From Platerodrilus igneus (lineage: Eukaryota; Arthropoda; Insecta; Coleoptera; Lycidae): a stretch of DNA of 64,000 nucleotides. The translations under genes and the position numbers were made by a program. The notes under the pieces were generated by a model. It searched no databases and was not told the origin of the DNA. It saw nothing but the letters and a program-made list of their open reading frames with translations. Shown in pieces: positions 47,202 to 58,440 of the stretch. The first letter of the stretch is position 1. Each line of letters begins with the position of its first letter. Location of the stretch: positions 4,278,001-4,342,000 of the forward strand of contig JARFIW010000139.1 of NCBI GenBank assembly GCA_036346225.1, in the 5' to 3' direction.

Positions 47202-47762
47202 ATTGTTTACACCTGCAACTGTATCGTGATTCAAAAGACCGCTACAAACAAGGTCAAACTAAAGCATCTCTTTCACTGGAACATTTTCTGGGTTTGGAAA
47301 CAGGTTTCACGCTTGATAAAGAATCTAATACAGTGGCAATACTGTGCCAAGATGTTGTAGTAGTTTTAGCTTTTGATACCAGAGAAAGACTGATGCAATG
47401 GCAAGTAAAATTAAACAATCATCTTGGGGACGCACCGCATTTTTTAGTTTTATTATCATCGGCGCCCTCAAAAGCACGACTGCAACCTGGTCCAGCACGT
47501 TTGCACGTTCAGGAGCTAGGATTCTGCTTAACTACCGGCGTACCACCAAAACTTGCAGGGCATTGGATGATCTCTCACCTAAGACGATATGGAGTTATCG
47601 AGGGCCGATTTTGCTTTGAGGGAGGATCTAGATGTGGTGCTGGGGAAGGCCTATATGTATTACTGACCGATCAAGGAGAAGAAATTGCAAATACTTTAAA
47701 AGTAGCAGCTCAAGGACAACTGTTTATGTCACGCAAAAGACCTCTTTCCCGAAATATGTCTG
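47202..47762 (+). CDS. Dok-7-like adaptor, internal exon (PH end and PTB domain)
   Basis: A 561-bp exon with 3' splice site TTTTGTTTCAG and 5' splice site TCTG/GTGAGT, both in phase 1. It encodes LHLQLYRDSKDRYKQGQ, then SLEHFLGLETGF and RERLMQWQVKLNN: the second half of a PH domain ending in its C-terminal helix. After that comes an IRS-type PTB domain with PARLHVQELGFCLTTG, GHWMISHLRRYGVIEGRFCF and GGSRCG. In vertebrate Dok-7 the Arg residues of LRRYG and of the GG-x-RCG loop contact phosphotyrosine, and all are present here. Vertebrate Dok-7 acts under the membrane, binding and activating the muscle receptor kinase MuSK; the arthropod partner is not deducible. The frame has no lesion, unlike all the transposon genes around it, which argues for a live gene. 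The first exon with the PH start must lie upstream and further exons downstream. The best alternative name is a Dok-family PH/PTB protein. Confidence 0.85.
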
Positions 47763-48280
47763 GTGAGTAATTAATTATAAGCGCGACTTAAATATAAACC
47801 GCAGTTTTTATTTCATTTGTTATATAGGTTGGAATAAAACCAGATAAATTGGTTTTTGGTGCAATCTTGTTTCAACTCAAAACGTAGGTTTTGTAATGTT
47901 AGTGCTCTGATATAAAATGACACGAAATAGATTCTGATAAGTGCTAAATGAATAGATAGGTGTGTGTATCTGTATGTGCACGCGCGCACGTGTATGTGCG
48001 TGCAAGTGTGCATTTATGGCTACGTGTGTGCGAATTAGGAATTGAAAATCGTTAAAATAAACGCCTCTTCTGGACTTGAACCAGCAACTTCTCGATTTTT
48101 AGTCCGGGCGCTCTAACCAACTGTGCCATGAGTTCCTAGCGTTTTCGTAGTTTCTATCTCAATGATGTGGATTTGTTTCGATTTTCAATTACGTGAAAGG
48201 TTTCTCAACAGTTGTTGAATGATTTAGCTTATAGACCATAGCTACTCTAAACTCGGTTTTTTAACGCTCGAGGTTGCATG
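47763..48280. other. Intron sequence with GT-rich tract and tRNA-like unit
   Basis: A TG/CG alternating microsatellite at about 47958-48030 is followed by tRNA-like unit T4. The stretch ends in CATG, the left target duplication of the LTR element. Confidence 0.6.
48039..48192 (-). repeat. tRNA-like inverted-repeat unit T4
   Basis: Arms AATTGAAAATCG (48040-48051) and CGATTTTCAATTAC (48179-48192) enclose a 75-nt tRNA-like body on the minus strand (48062-48136) with A box TGGCACAGTTGGTTAGAGC and B box GGTTCAAGTCC. The acceptor and anticodon stems pair poorly. The body differs from that of T1-T3, yet the arms are the same. Confidence 0.75.
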
Positions 48281-48499
48281 TGTTAGCGGTCTCTGGTGTT
48301 GCTGACCACTGCATGGACCCTGGTGGATGATGTCGTCATGGTATTGAGCAGCCGGTAGCTGGGTTACGATAAAAAATAGAAGGAACTGTGGTTTAAAGAG
48401 AGGAATATCAAGCAATTAATTTTAAAATGTCAAGTTGATGTGTGTTATTTTTGGACCTAAAATAAAGTTATTTACTTGAATAATTATTAGTCGTTATCA
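48281..48499 (+). repeat. 5' LTR
   Basis: TG...CA bounded. It shares with the 3' LTR the blocks GAGCAGCCGGT, CAAGCAATTAATTTTAAAAT and GGACCTAAAATAAAGTTATT; the AATAAA in the last block is a likely polyadenylation signal. It differs from the 3' LTR by several substitutions and indels, so the insertion is not very recent. Confidence 0.9.
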
Positions 48500-48562
48500 T
48501 AAGAAGTGGTATATTCCACCATTTGTAAGTTTAAATTGAGTAAAAGCCATTGTGCAGCAATT

Positions 48563-50120
48563 ATGTGTAATCGCCGTAAGCATAGACATACTTCTTATAT
48601 TGGTGAGACCTCGTTTAGTTCTGAAGAATATAGTAAAAGGAGTAGACCTGACGATCTTGATGAAAATAACCGCTCATACACCCCTGAATTGCAGTCTGAA
48701 AATTCAAGTTTGGTAGAGATAGTTAATTTACTTAAGAATATGCAGAGGCCGCACTTTGGTATGTCAGTACGAGATGCTGACATTTCAGAATTTATCCGAG
48801 GTTGATAACTGGATTGCTAAGATCGATGAGTACGCAACTATATACAATTGGAGTGATATTAGTACCTGTCATTTAGCAATAAATAAATTAAAGGGTCCTG
48901 CTGAACTTTGGTACAAAAGTCTAGGCTATGTGCTAAAATCTTGGAATGATTGGGAATGTCTATTAACTGAAACTTTTCCGTCGGGCCGCTACTTACATGT
49001 TCTAATGACAGAAGTGATAAATTCAAAACCCAAATCTAATCAAAGTCTGTACGAGTATTGTTTTGAAAAGTTATCCTTAATCCGTAAAATGAATTTAAAT
49101 CTGAGCGGTAACGATGAAGTTAATCTCATTGTTGGTGACGTGGACAACAACAATATTAAATTCGCCGTTAAAGCTGCTAATATTACTGACCGGTCCAAAT
49201 TGGCAGTATATTTAAAAGCGTTTGAACCGTGGTACCGTTTTCGCGTCGTTGTTACATTTTACGCGCTATTTTTACACTTTAGGCGTGACTCTAACGCCAT
49301 TGTTATAACATATACAGACCACGACCGGATGATGCAATCACTGTCTAAGTCAATTTACATCCACATTCTAGGTAATGTTCAAATTACTTACGTGATATGT
49401 ATATCTCGAAATTTCATCTCAGGGTCCACCACGTGCTAGGGCTGTGATTACGCCGGGTTGAACATCAAATTATTATCCGTTGCTGAACTTCTTATTGCAT
49501 TTCGTAGGGGTTTGAAAGGAAATAGGTAGAGGAACGATAAGTTAAGGGAACATAAAGGGAAACTACATACTTTCCTTTTTAGAAATTCGCCACACTTTCA
49601 ACACTTGTTGATTCGTCACTGTCTCGTTGCGTAATGTCGCTTCCTCGACACGCGCACTTCCGCATCCCTTCTGCGCAGACTCAACCGTCACCAACGGTGG
49701 AAGTTAGCGTATCATTTCAAAAATACGCGGCAATTAACCTATAAAGTATCTTTTACATTAAAACATGATACATGACCAGTTTGGCATGCAACAACCAGAA
49801 AACTTAGCGGTGAACTGACGAAAATTTACCGACCGTCAATCATCTTCTAAAAATATAATAAAACGCACGTGGATTCTAATGCAACGAGTGAAGGTGAAAA
49901 AGCAATCATTTGTTATTGATGTAAACAAACGGAGCACAAGCAGCGACATTCTCCTCAAAGCGCAAGACCTTCTGATCCCAAACTGTTTTGTAAGTATTGC
50001 CGCAATAACGGACATACAGTCGAAAATTGTTTTAAACGAAATAGAAGAATTAGCGAAAGTCAACCAATACCGTGCAATGGAAATATTTATCTCAAGAGAA
50101 AGAGATGGCGATAAAAACAA
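48563..50120 (+). pseudogene. gag region with CCHC zinc knuckle
   Basis: The Met start at 48563 is followed by a hydrophilic segment. After a frameshift near 48790 comes the capsid-like core (WIAKIDEYATIYNWSDISTC, LKGPAELWYKSLGYVLKSW, SLYEYCFEKLSLIRKMN), typical of gypsy gag. A 635-bp insertion interrupts it at 49233-49867. Beyond it, in another frame, a perfect nucleocapsid knuckle CKYCRNNGHTVENC (C-x2-C-x4-H-x4-C) lies at 49989-50030. A stop codon just before the knuckle adds to the damage. Confidence 0.8.
49233..49867. mobile_element. Small insertion in the gag region
   Basis: gag similarity stops at the equivalent of AFE and resumes after 49872. CGTGG lies on both sides (49228-49232 and 49868-49872), consistent with a 5-bp target duplication. 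The insert has no coding frame of note and does not start with TG or end with CA, so a solo LTR is not proven. Confidence 0.5.
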
Positions 50121-53083
50121 ATTTTATAAACCCACCCGCATTAACAGCAAAATTGACGCATTCTGCTTTATTGACTTTGGTAGTGCATGTTCGCTGATTA
50201 CCGAAAGCTTTTTTAAAAAATAAACTTAAAGACAGATTCGCTTTCCAAACCCATTGTATTAACGGTATTCGGATCCGAAATTGAAGTATCTAATATGGTT
50301 ACCTGTAAGATTTCGATTGCTTCGGTGCACTTGACCATTTCATTATTAATAGTACTAAAATGTATTCCGAGTATTGACATTATCATCGGTCAAAACTTTA
50401 CCGAAGATTCGGGTATTAAATACAGTCGAACTGGTCACATGTTATTTAGTGTACCTACCCTAGATGTTAATGTAGTTCAGACAGATGTGCAGGTTAACCA
50501 AATGGTTAGAATAGACGTTGATGACCCAGGTGTGCAAGAACAAATCAAAACAGTTATAGAGAAATTCCTTACCTGCTTCCCGAACGATGCTTTAGAATTA
50601 GGTTGTATTACTGGTGTTGAATTTAATATAAAATTAAAATCAGATTACCTCATCACTCAAAAACCTTATCGACTATCAGAAGCCGAAAAAGTGATGTTAC
50701 GTGAACTTATTAATGAACTTTTGGAAGGCGGGGGTCATACGTACGTCACAATCACCGTTTGCAAGTCCACTTTTGTAGTTAAAAAGAAATCGAGCAAGCG
50801 GCGACTGTGCGTAGATTATAGATTGGTAAATCGACAAACGGTCAAAGATAGTTACCCCCTTCCCATAATCGAGGAACTAATTGATCGATTAGTGGGTCAA
50901 AGGTACTTTACTGTGTTAGATTGTAAGTCTGGCGACCATCAAATCAGAGTGTCGGAAGAATCTGTCCCAATTGCTGCTTTCATTACACCCGAAGGAGAAT
51001 TTGAGTATCCGTTTGGTCTGATGAATGCACCGTGTTTTCCAACGCGCGATGGAAGCTATTCTGGGTGACTTAAGATTTAAAGAAGCGGTTGTTTATTTAA
51101 ACGACGTGCTGATACACTCAAGAACTATTGAGGAGGGTCTCAGAACATTGACACTTATTCTGTCTAGACTGCAAAATCATGGCATATGCCTCAATCTGGA
51201 GAAATGCCATTTTCTAACTCAGAAAATCGAATGCCTAGGGTATATTGTTAAAAACGATGAAATGAGATCCAGTCCAGCAAAGGTACTAGCAGTCCAAACC
51301 TTTCCCATCCCAAAAGGTGTCCATGGAGTGCGGCAATTTTTAGGATTAGTTGGGCACTTTCGAAAATTTGTATCTCACTTTCCACAAAAATCAAAACCAC
51401 TAACTGAACTTCTAAAGAAGTAAAGCGTGGGTATGGTCAACAAAACAACAAAGCGCATACAAATGTCTTAAAAATTATATGATAACAGCTCCAGTAGAAT
51501 CGGCTTGGCCGGAGTATTAGTACAAGTGGAAGAGGGACGTGAAAAGGCAATAAGGTATTACAGAAAAACCACCTTTCATGCAGAACAGCGATACCACTCT
51601 TTTGAATTAGAGGCCCTTGCAGTTCGGAGTGTCAAACGATTTAGACATTATTTAATTGGAATGCAGTTTAATATGTATACCGATTGTGCAACTGTAAAAA
51701 GCGCTATAGTTAAAAAAGATTTAAATCGTTGCATAGGAAGATGATTCTTAATCTACAAGAATACCATTTTGAAATTGTACACAGGTCTGGAAGTCGAATG
51801 GATCACGTAGACGCCTTAAGTCAAAACCCGGTGTAGAACGTTCTCATGGAGTATACGCGGCCGTGATCACTGAACATGGCTTTTAGCGGCACAAGAAGCC
51901 GAAAGAAGCTAAAGAATATTAAAAGAGTAATTCAGTCTGGGGAACGACATGCTAACATAGCAATATTCAATGACTACAATCTGCGTAGAGGCATAATTTT
52001 CCGTAGAACTGAATACGGAGATCGTGCTGTTCTTCCTAAAGCGTGTCGGTGGCAAGTCTTAAGATACAACCATGACCATATAGGTCACTTTGCACTCGAT
52101 AAGACGTTTAAAAAAATTGCTAACAGTTTCTGGTTTCCTAAGATGCACAAATTTATAAAAAAATATGTACAGGCATGTATAAATTGTATGTATCACAAAG
52201 TTCCATCGGTGAAACGACCAGGATACTTGCACCCAATAAAGAAAATCCCTCGCCCATTTCATACATTCATGTGGATCATTTAGGTCCCTTTTGTAAATCT
52301 AAGGAAGGAAATAGTTATATCATGATTACTAATGATGCTTTCACGAAATTTTGTTTTATTAAACCTGTAAAAAGTACTAAAACGAAGCATATGGTAGAAC
52401 AGTTGAACAGCATTATTAAAATCTTTGGAGTGCCTAAGCGTGTAATTGGCGATCGAGACACAGCGTTTCCTGCTATAAAGTTTAAAAGGTTTTGCAATGA
52501 AATGCAAATACACGTGCACCTTATTGCCGTCGGAATGCCTCGTGGCAACGGCCAAGTTGAACGATACAATAGAACGGTGCTCGATTGCTTAGCGACTATT
52601 GACGCAGGCTAGGAGAACGATGAATGAGATGAAAACGTTACTAGCATTCAGTTGGGTCTGAATAATTTGTTGAACAGAGCCATCTTTACGACACCTTCTG
52701 AGGCACTTGTTGGTTATCGATCCGGACCACAAAATGTGGGATTTTTGGAATTCGACGGCGCGATTGATGCTTTGAAGCTGCGTAATGCTATTAATAAGCA
52801 GATGATAGACATTGACCAGTCTCGCCAGAAAGCAATTTTTGATTCATATAGAGCGAACCCGAAGTATTTTACGGAAGACGAGTTGGTGTTGGTAAAGATT
52901 TCCTCGATCGTCGGTACCGGTAAAAGTCGTAAGTTAATGCCCAAGTGGAAGGGGCCATTCAGAATCTCAAAGGTGTTGAAGGATGACCGTTATGAGGTGA
53001 CTGATATTCCAGGCTTTAGCAGAACGAGAAACTTTTACAGTGGTGTATATGCTGCCAAGCATATAAAAAATTGGGTCACCTAA
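50121..53083 (+). pseudogene. pol region: protease, RT, RNase H, integrase
   Basis: Protease remnant IDFGSACSLI (the usual D-[ST]-G is D-F-G). RT: KRRLCVDYRLVNRQTV, DSYPLPIIEELIDRL, YFTVLDCKSGDHQIRV; a frameshift at about 51040; then VVYLNDVLIHS, where the YxDD catalytic motif reads YLND; ECLGYIV and GLVGHFRKFV. RNase H: the segment with the first catalytic Asp is deleted near 51497; RYHSFELEALAV and NMYTDC remain. Integrase: an H-x3-H (DHIGH) and C-x2-C (CINC) zinc finger at about 52070-52190, then HVDHLGPF, IGDRDTAF and GNGQVERYNR (D, D, E all present). The C-terminal KWKGPFRISKVLKDDRYEV is a GPF motif. The element is inactive: RT and RNase H have each lost a catalytic acid and several frameshifts are present. 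Confidence 0.85.
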
Positions 53084-53095
53084 GATAATATGTAA

Positions 53096-53560
53096 TAGGG
53101 CCATTGTTATGCCGTCGAGATTATTCCCTGAACATTAAACTATCATGGGGTAAACTGTCCCTGGGCAATTGTTATGCCGTCAAGATTGTTCGTTGGACAT
53201 TAAATTGTCGTCGGGTAAACTATTCCTGGGCTGTTGTTACGTCGTCGGGATTAGTTGTTCCCTGGACATTAAATTGTCGTCGGATTAGCTATCCCTGAGC
53301 CGTTGGTACGCCGTCGGGATTGTTCCCTGGACATTAAATTGTCATCAGGTAATCTATCTCTGGGCCGTTGTTATGCCGTCGGGATTAGGTGTTCCCTGAA
53401 CATTAAATTGTCGTCGGGTTAACTATCTCTGGGCCATTGTTACGCCGTCGGAATTAGTGGCCCCCTATATTAACTTGTCGTCGGGTGAACTGTCCCTGGG
53501 CCACTTATGCCATCGGGCAGTTTATCCCTGTACATAAATTGTCGTTGGGATAACTACCCT
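53096..53560 (+). repeat. Tandem array before the 3' LTR
   Basis: About seven units of 65-70 bp. Each contains GGCCNTTGTTATGCCGTCGG, a TTCCCTGGACATTAAATTGT block and CGTCGGGTAAACTNTCCCTG. The array lies between the end of pol and the 3' LTR, inside the element. Its units are diverged from one another, so it is an old feature. Confidence 0.85.
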
Positions 53561-53652
53561 TAGGCTATTGTTCAGCCGAGGTGACAGGCGTCCCTGTGTA
53601 CTGAGTTGGCAGTTAACGCTGATGGGACTATCATCCAGTCAGAATGGCCGAG

Positions 53653-53886
53653 TGTTAGCGGTCTCTTGTGTTGCTGACCACAGCCATCACTGCATGAACC
53701 CTGATGGATGATGTCGCCATGTTATTGAGCAGCCGGTCGCTGGGTTACGATACAAAATAGGAGGAACTACGGTTGTAAGAGGGGAATGGGAATGTCAAGC
53801 AATTAATTTTAAAATGTCAAGTTGATATCTGTTATTTTTGGACCTAAAATAAAGTTATTTACTTGAATAATTATTAGCCGTTATCA
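53653..53886 (+). repeat. 3' LTR
   Basis: Same boundaries as the 5' LTR. It carries an extra CAGCCATCA-type insertion near its start and GGGAATGGGAATGTCAAG where the 5' copy is shorter. CATG follows at once. Confidence 0.9.
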
Positions 53887-53920
53887 CATGTGTTCCACAT
53901 GATCATTTCAAATCGAGCTA

Positions 53921-54093
53921 GTAATTGAAAAATGGAATGTATAACTTCCCGAATAAGAGATTAAAACGTGTATCTTCGGGTTTCTCGGCCGATGCGTTAA
54001 CTAATTGCGCCACCCAAACTAGTGATTATAATCGGAAGGATATACAAATCTAAATCACGTATGCAACCATACATCTACCTAATTTTCAATTAC
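53921..54093 (-). repeat. tRNA-like inverted-repeat unit T5
   Basis: Arms GTAATTGAAAAA and ATTTTCAATTAC enclose a decayed tRNA-like body on the minus strand with an A-box-like TGGCGCAATTAGTTAACGC and a damaged B box. The left outer flank, CATTTCAAATCGAGCTA, matches the flank outside T1 and T2. This is a third type of body with the same arms. Confidence 0.7.
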
Positions 54094-54508
54094 ATTTGGC
54101 ATTTTGTCAATCATATCTGACAGTGTAAAGTTTTTGACTTATGTCAGATATAGACAGGAAGTGATGCTTAAATTCACAGCTATGAGCCAACTATTAATTA
54201 TAAATATTAGTAATTGCACCTGTTCTGAATAGACCTGCATCTTGAAGAAGTTTTAAATTACTACAACGGGCAAAACCACTTGCGTGATTCAACGACGTAA
54301 ATAGTCGAACTGAACCTTTTACCATATTAGTGGGGTCTTTAGTGAGGAACCAGACTAAGACAGGTCCTCAAAAGAGGGTAGCAGCTCTTTCAGTACCTAG
54401 AGTGGCAGAGGCCATAGGGGTCGGTATGGCATTCTAAGACAGATAATCGCGATGTAGAAGGCAACTGGAAACTACCACATTACCTACCAAGTACACAGCG
54501 TACTTCAA

Positions 54509-55977
54509 TTGTTATTTAAAGTGATGGCATCCTCATGGGTAAAAAATATCGGAGTTAAATTAGTACGCCATTTGTATCTCTGGGAGGGGACTACTTCGGT
54601 GGATGTGGCCGGAAAGTTTAACAGAAGAGTCGGGAACATTTTGCGATTCGGAGCGTGGAATGTCAGAAACATGAAGCAAGTGGGTAAGCTAGAGAATTTG
54701 AAAATTGAAATGAATAGGTTAGCATTAAACATAGCAGGTACTAACCAAGTTCGATGGCCAGAGGCGGGGGATTTTTTAAGCGGAAACTTTAGAGTAATTC
54801 ATACAGGATCAGAGCAAGAAAACTTGGGTGTGGGTATAGTCATGCGAAAAAAGATAGGACACTGTGTAGAAAACTTACAAAAGAACGAAAAAGTACTCAT
54901 GATTAGATTAGGGTCTAAACCGGTAAATACAGCGATAATTTAAGTATACATGCCCACATCTAACTACAGTAAGGAAAAGGTAGAAACACTCTACAAAGAT
55001 ATGAAAGACATACTAAGATGCGTAAAAAGACATGAAAATTTAATAATTACGGGGGATTTTAATGCAGCGGTAGGTGAGGGTGGGGAAAGAGCGGTAGTAG
55101 GTTTATTTGGATTAGGCACGAGAAACGACACAGGCGATAGGTTGATAGAATGCTGCGACAAAAACAATTTAACCCATTAAGATCACATTAGTTTAACATC
55201 ATGCTAGAAGACGATATACGTAAAAGATTCCAGGAGATATAGAAAGGTATCATATAGATTACATTCTTGTTAGACAACGGTTTAAGAAGCAAGTAAAAAC
55301 TGTAGAAGCTATTCAGAAGCAGATATAGACACTGAGCACAACGTCGTAATTATGAAGGCTGCGCTTAAATTTAAAATTTGAATAAAGCGAACGGAAAAAG
55401 GCACTTTAAGATACTAAAAGATAAATATCCACGAAAGATTTAAAGAAATCGGGAAAATTTCTGATACGAAGGAAGTAAAAACAGAGTGGAATATCATTAA
55501 ATCCAGCTTAAACATGACGGTCAGCGACATTCTGGGATATACACAAAAAAAAACATGGATAACAAAGGATGTCTGTCCTGAATTTAATAAAAAAATAGAC
55601 GAAAATACAAAACACCAGACGAAGCAGGAAAACAGAGATACTAAGCCAAAAATAGAAAATTATTCCCAAATGCAGGAAAACTAAAGAATAATGGATTGAT
55701 GAAAAGTGAAGAAAGGTACAAAACTCAGATGGAAATAGGAAAGACAGACGAAGCATACAAACTAAGTACAATGAATTTTAGGGATGTAGAACGGTATTGC
55801 AAAAATATATGGGGCGTGAGGGGAAACATCATTATAGAAAATATAAAGAAAGTGGAACGATGGCAAGAATATGTACAGAATTTTTATGTAGGAGAGAAAC
55901 TAATAGCACTAGAGCCAGAATTAGGCATTAAAAAGGATGCTTGGGATATCTTATACTTAGAGATGAGTTTAAATTAG
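54509..55977 (+). pseudogene. LINE E endonuclease region, broken
   Basis: FGAWNVRNMKQVGKLEN keeps the catalytic Asn, but the Glu position reads TNQVRWPEAGDF (Glu to Gln). A stop at 54942 is followed by MPTSNYSKEKVETLYKDM and TGDFNAAVGEGGE, GLFGLGTRND. Later pieces include FRDVERYCKNIWGVRGN (55696-55977). Frameshifts are frequent. Confidence 0.85.
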
Positions 55978-56129
55978 CATTAAAGGATCTGAAAAATAAT
56001 AAGCATCGGTTATAGATAAGATGTAAGCAGAAACTCTAAAAGCCCCTGGACAAGCAATAACAAAACGTCTCTTCCAACTTGTAAGCTATATGTATGAGAC
56101 AGGCGAGATACCCAAAGATTTCAAACGTA

Positions 56130-57420
56130 CGAGGGAGGTTTAAAAAGTTTGCGAAACGAAGGGGAAAATGAAAAAATTTGTTTTTAAAATATAGTTTATT
56201 TTTCAATATAATCTCCGTCAAGTTGAATACACTTTATCCAGCGATGTTCCAAACCCATTATGCCATCACGAAAGTGCGATTCTTCAAGGTCTCCAAAATA
56301 GTCGTCGACAGTTGCTTTTACTTCTTCGTCCGTGGAAAATCGTTTTCCCCCAAGGAAAACTTTTAATCGTGGAAATATGTGGAAGTCAGAAGGAGCCAAA
56401 TCAGGTGAATAAGGTGGATGTTGCAACAGATCGTGCTTCAGATCGTTCAATTTTTGCATTGCTACTGCTCCTGTGTGTGGACGTGCATTATCCTGATGAA
56501 AAATGATTTTCTTACGCAATGCAGGTCTTTTTTCACGAATATTTTTATCCAATTGGCCTAGAAGTTTAGAGTAATATCCACCGTTTATTGTTTGGCCCTT
56601 GGGAAGATAGTCAATTAGTAGGACAGCTTTAGCATCTCAAAAAACTGATGCCACAACTTTTCCAGCCGACTTCACGGACATTGCTTTCTTTGGTGGTGGA
56701 GAACTCCCATGTCTCCATTGTTTAGATTGTTGCTTGGTTTTAGGGGTATAATGGTGAACCCAAGTTTCATCTGTCGTAACAAATCGTCGGACGAAATCGG
56801 TTTTATTGAAGTTAAGGTGGTTTAGACTCTGTTGACAAATTCTCTTCATATGAAGGTTTTGATCAATTGTGAATATGCGCGGCACCCAACTTGCCGAAAG
56901 CTTTTTCATATCTAATTCCGCAGTTAAGATATGAAATGCTCATTTATCCTGAAATACCTGCATCCTGAGCAATTTCGGAGACCTTTAATCGACGATCCTG
57001 CGTAACCATATCATTAACTTTTTGGACGATTTCAGGCGTGGTCGCAGTTTTTGGTCGTCCGCTGCGCGGGTCATCTTCTAGGCTCTCACGACCACGTTTA
57101 AATTCCGTCACCCACTTGTGCACAGTTGTAAATGATGGAGCGGAGTCTCCTAATGTATCCTGCATATCTTTATGTATTTCTTTTGCTTTCCAACCCTTTT
57201 TTACAAAATATTTGATAACAGCGCGCGTTTCAGTTTTATCCATTTTGAAAAACTCACAAAACTAATTTACTTCATATAGCACCAAATTAATACTATTTCA
57301 CAGAAAAATGTCAAATTTCACATCTGCGCCTAGATAGTTGGATCCATCAATTGTATATATTTTATTCGAACCGATGCTGCCATTTGTGCTCCATTTCGCG
57401 AACTTTATAAACCATCCTCG
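56130..57420 (-). mobile_element. mariner transposon (DD34D type), 1291 bp
   Basis: Ends CGAGGGAGGTTTAAAAAGTT then TGCGAAA (left) and the complement of CGAGGATGGTTTATAAAGTT then CGCGAAA (right) lie directly inside TA target duplications (56128-56129 and 57421-57422). Removing the element and one TA restores LINE sequence. Length and ends are those of a complete mariner. Confidence 0.95.
56196..57243 (-). pseudogene. mariner transposase, two lesions
   Basis: Begins MDKTETRAVIKYFVKKGWKA with the paired helix-turn-helix (HKWVTEFKRGRESLEDDPRS and GRPKT) and LKVSEIAQDAGIS. A frameshift with a stop lies near 56940, then the frame runs RWPRIFT-like SASWVPRIF, TTDETWVHHYTP (first Asp), an in-frame TGA after VVASVF (56637), FHQDNARPHTG (second Asp) and YSPDLAPSDFHIF (third Asp; the D-x34-D spacing class). 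It ends DGDYIEK. The enzyme would cut and paste the element at TA. The two lesions inactivate it, although all three catalytic Asp residues remain. Confidence 0.9.
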
Positions 57421-57422
57421 TA

Positions 57423-58440
57423 ACATCATAGTCACTATACCAAAAAGGAAAGGTGAGGATAGATGTGAAAACTTTCGATTTTTGATGGCACACGTGTCAA
57501 AAATATTAACTAGAATTATGCAAAGACAAATGGAAAAACGGGCTAAAGAAATACTAGGAGAAGATCAATTTGGGTTTAGGCGAAACAGGGGAACACGGGA
57601 GGCTATTAAGGGTGTTAATGGAGAAAACAACAACAAAAGAAGAAAGCTTGTATATAGAATTTGTAGATCGGGAAAAAAACATTTGACAATGTAAAATGGG
57701 AGAAAATGTTCGAAATATTGTCAAATGTGGAAGACATTTGAAATTATTGTGCAGGGACAAACAATTGATATGCTTAGATTTGCAGATGATGTAGCGGTAT
57801 TAGCATCTAGCAAGGAAGAGTTAAAAGCTGCTCTTAATGAAACCAGCCTACAAATAGAAAGAGGTTAAAAATTTTTGCTGCCGACGAAGTCAAATAGCAC
57901 AAGATTGGAAGAGCGCAAAAGATATAAAACAACGATTAGCACAAGGCCGTGCTGCATTTAAGAAGAAAAAGCAACTACTATGTTCAAAAATAACAAACAT
58001 ATAAACAAGGATAAGATTGCTGAAAACATGTATGTGTAGCACATCGCTGTAGGGTTGTGAAACGTGTACAGTGTGAGAAGCGGACAGGAAAGAGGTGGAA
58101 GCCTTTGAAATATGGTGAGACAGACGTATGGCGAAGATATCATGGACGGACAAAGTTAAGATTAAAGTGGTTCTTGAAATGATAAGGAGCGGAATATGTG
58201 GAAAACAATAAGAATATGAGAGATAGGATGATAGGTCACATACTATGGCATGAGGAAATAGTGCGGAATATATTATAAGCGGAGATAAGGAAAAATAGAG
58301 GTAGAGGAAAACCTAGGTTAGACTTTTGCACACAGATAGTCAAAGATGTAGGCTGTGGGAATTTTAGCGAAATGTGCTAGCTCAGAACAGAAATCAATTG
58401 AGACACGCATCCAACCAGTCCCAAGACGGAAAACCTAATG
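57423..58440 (+). pseudogene. LINE E reverse transcriptase remnants
   Basis: NIIVTIPKRKGEDRCENF continues directly across the mariner site. EDQFGFRRNRGTREAI follows, then a jump at about 57720 from the FEIL block straight to the segment around FADD (AGATTTGCAGATGATG at 57777), so the fingers/palm part with GVRQGC is deleted. The C-terminal motifs are recognisable but shifted. Confidence 0.8.

Larger units (their letters stand above)
48281..53886 (+). mobile_element. Ty3/gypsy-type LTR retrotransposon
   Basis: LTRs of 219 and 234 bp both start TGTTAGCGG and end TTATCA, flanked by CATG on each side (4-bp target duplication, 48277-48280 and 53887-53890). The gene order gag, protease, reverse transcriptase, RNase H, integrase and the GPF-type C-terminal motif fits the Ty3/gypsy group. 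There is no envelope-like frame. The coding region has many lesions and a nested 635-bp insertion. It was inserted between two tRNA-like units (T4 and T5). Confidence 0.9.
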
